From UBA3792 sp964426415 (GTDB lineage Bacteria > Bacillota > Clostridia > Christensenellales > CAG-138): 13,816 nucleotides of DNA. The translations under genes and the position numbers were made by a program. This document shows positions 13,766-13,816 of the stretch, in pieces. The DNA is taken from NCBI GenBank assembly GCA_964426415.1, contig CAYRQM010000043.1, positions 1 to 13,816 on the forward strand. The letters run 5' to 3'. Each line of letters opens with the position of its first letter. Position 1 is the stretch's first letter. The notes under the pieces were generated by a model. That model was not told the DNA's origin, did no database searches, and worked only from the letters and a program-made list of their open reading frames with translations.

Positions 13766-13816
13766 GTTGGTGTAAAATAGTTCCGGGTAAAAGTGAGGGA
13801 GGATTGCGTGTAGGGG
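13766..13816. repeat. Right copy of 51-bp window-terminal inverted repeat
   Basis: This is the reverse complement of 4-54 with one mismatch. It starts GTTGGTGTAAAATAG at its inner boundary and runs to the last base of the window. The preceding bases (CCCAT) do not match the left flank, which fixes the boundary at 13766. It is probably the same end of a second element copy in opposite orientation. Confidence 0.85.

Noticed and set aside
4..13816. The whole window as one large transposon with terminal inverted repeats
   Set aside because: The interior is housekeeping (mnmA, trmK, rnpB, trpS) with no transposase, integrase or cargo-like genes.

Overview
The window looks like a contig from a fairly GC-rich member of the Bacillota, class Clostridia. 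The evidence is the gene set and order (mnmA, trmK, a Nif3-family gene, a COG1579 zinc-ribbon gene, then rnpB), a class A RNase P RNA, DegV and UraA homologues, strong AGGAGG-type ribosome binding sites and sigma-A-type promoters. I cannot name a genus. Most of the window is ordinary chromosome. The less usual material is in the small genes on the left, a few individual proteins, and the repeats at both ends.

Left part (1-4300, + strand). The window opens with a 51-bp repeat that recurs inverted at the right end. A short open frame that may be the remnant of a cut-off gene follows, then an extended -10 promoter and a 67-residue Cys/Gly-rich membrane peptide. A second promoter (399-426) drives a tight cluster: an HMA-type CxxC mini-protein, MnmA (tRNA 2-thiouridylase), TrmK (tRNA m1A22 methyltransferase), a Nif3-family metal protein and a coiled-coil zinc-ribbon protein. 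All four junctions in this cluster are 4-nt start/stop overlaps. RNase P RNA begins 14 nt after the last stop, so much of this block concerns tRNA processing and modification.

Middle (4300-7754, + strand). trpS starts only 18 nt after the RNase P RNA, which leaves no room for a T-box leader. It is followed by a membrane acyltransferase-3 protein that lacks the family's usual active-site His, then by CyuA, a 4Fe-4S L-cysteine desulfidase. A clear intrinsic terminator ends this block.

Minus-strand operon (11066 to 7756). A strong promoter drives degV, a fatty-acid-binding protein gene. Eighteen bp later comes a 791-residue polytopic membrane protein with GT-C glycosyltransferase features.

Right part (11139-13479, + strand). 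A 177-residue single-pass membrane protein of unknown function and a UraA-type uracil permease each have their own promoter. Both promoters carry the same 12-bp AT-rich near-palindrome at almost the same distance upstream. uraA ends at a strong terminator.

Right end (13480-13816). There is no gene here. It holds a 73-bp tandem repeat built on a dispersed CATTCTGAGG...CCGAAGAATCT motif, then the inverted copy of the left-end repeat. The two ends are most simply explained as the same end of two copies of a mobile element, at which assembly stopped. I do not see a complete new defence or mobile system. The best leads are the HMA/MnmA pairing, the Cys-rich peptide, the rnpB-trpS junction, the His-less acyltransferase and the shared promoter motif.
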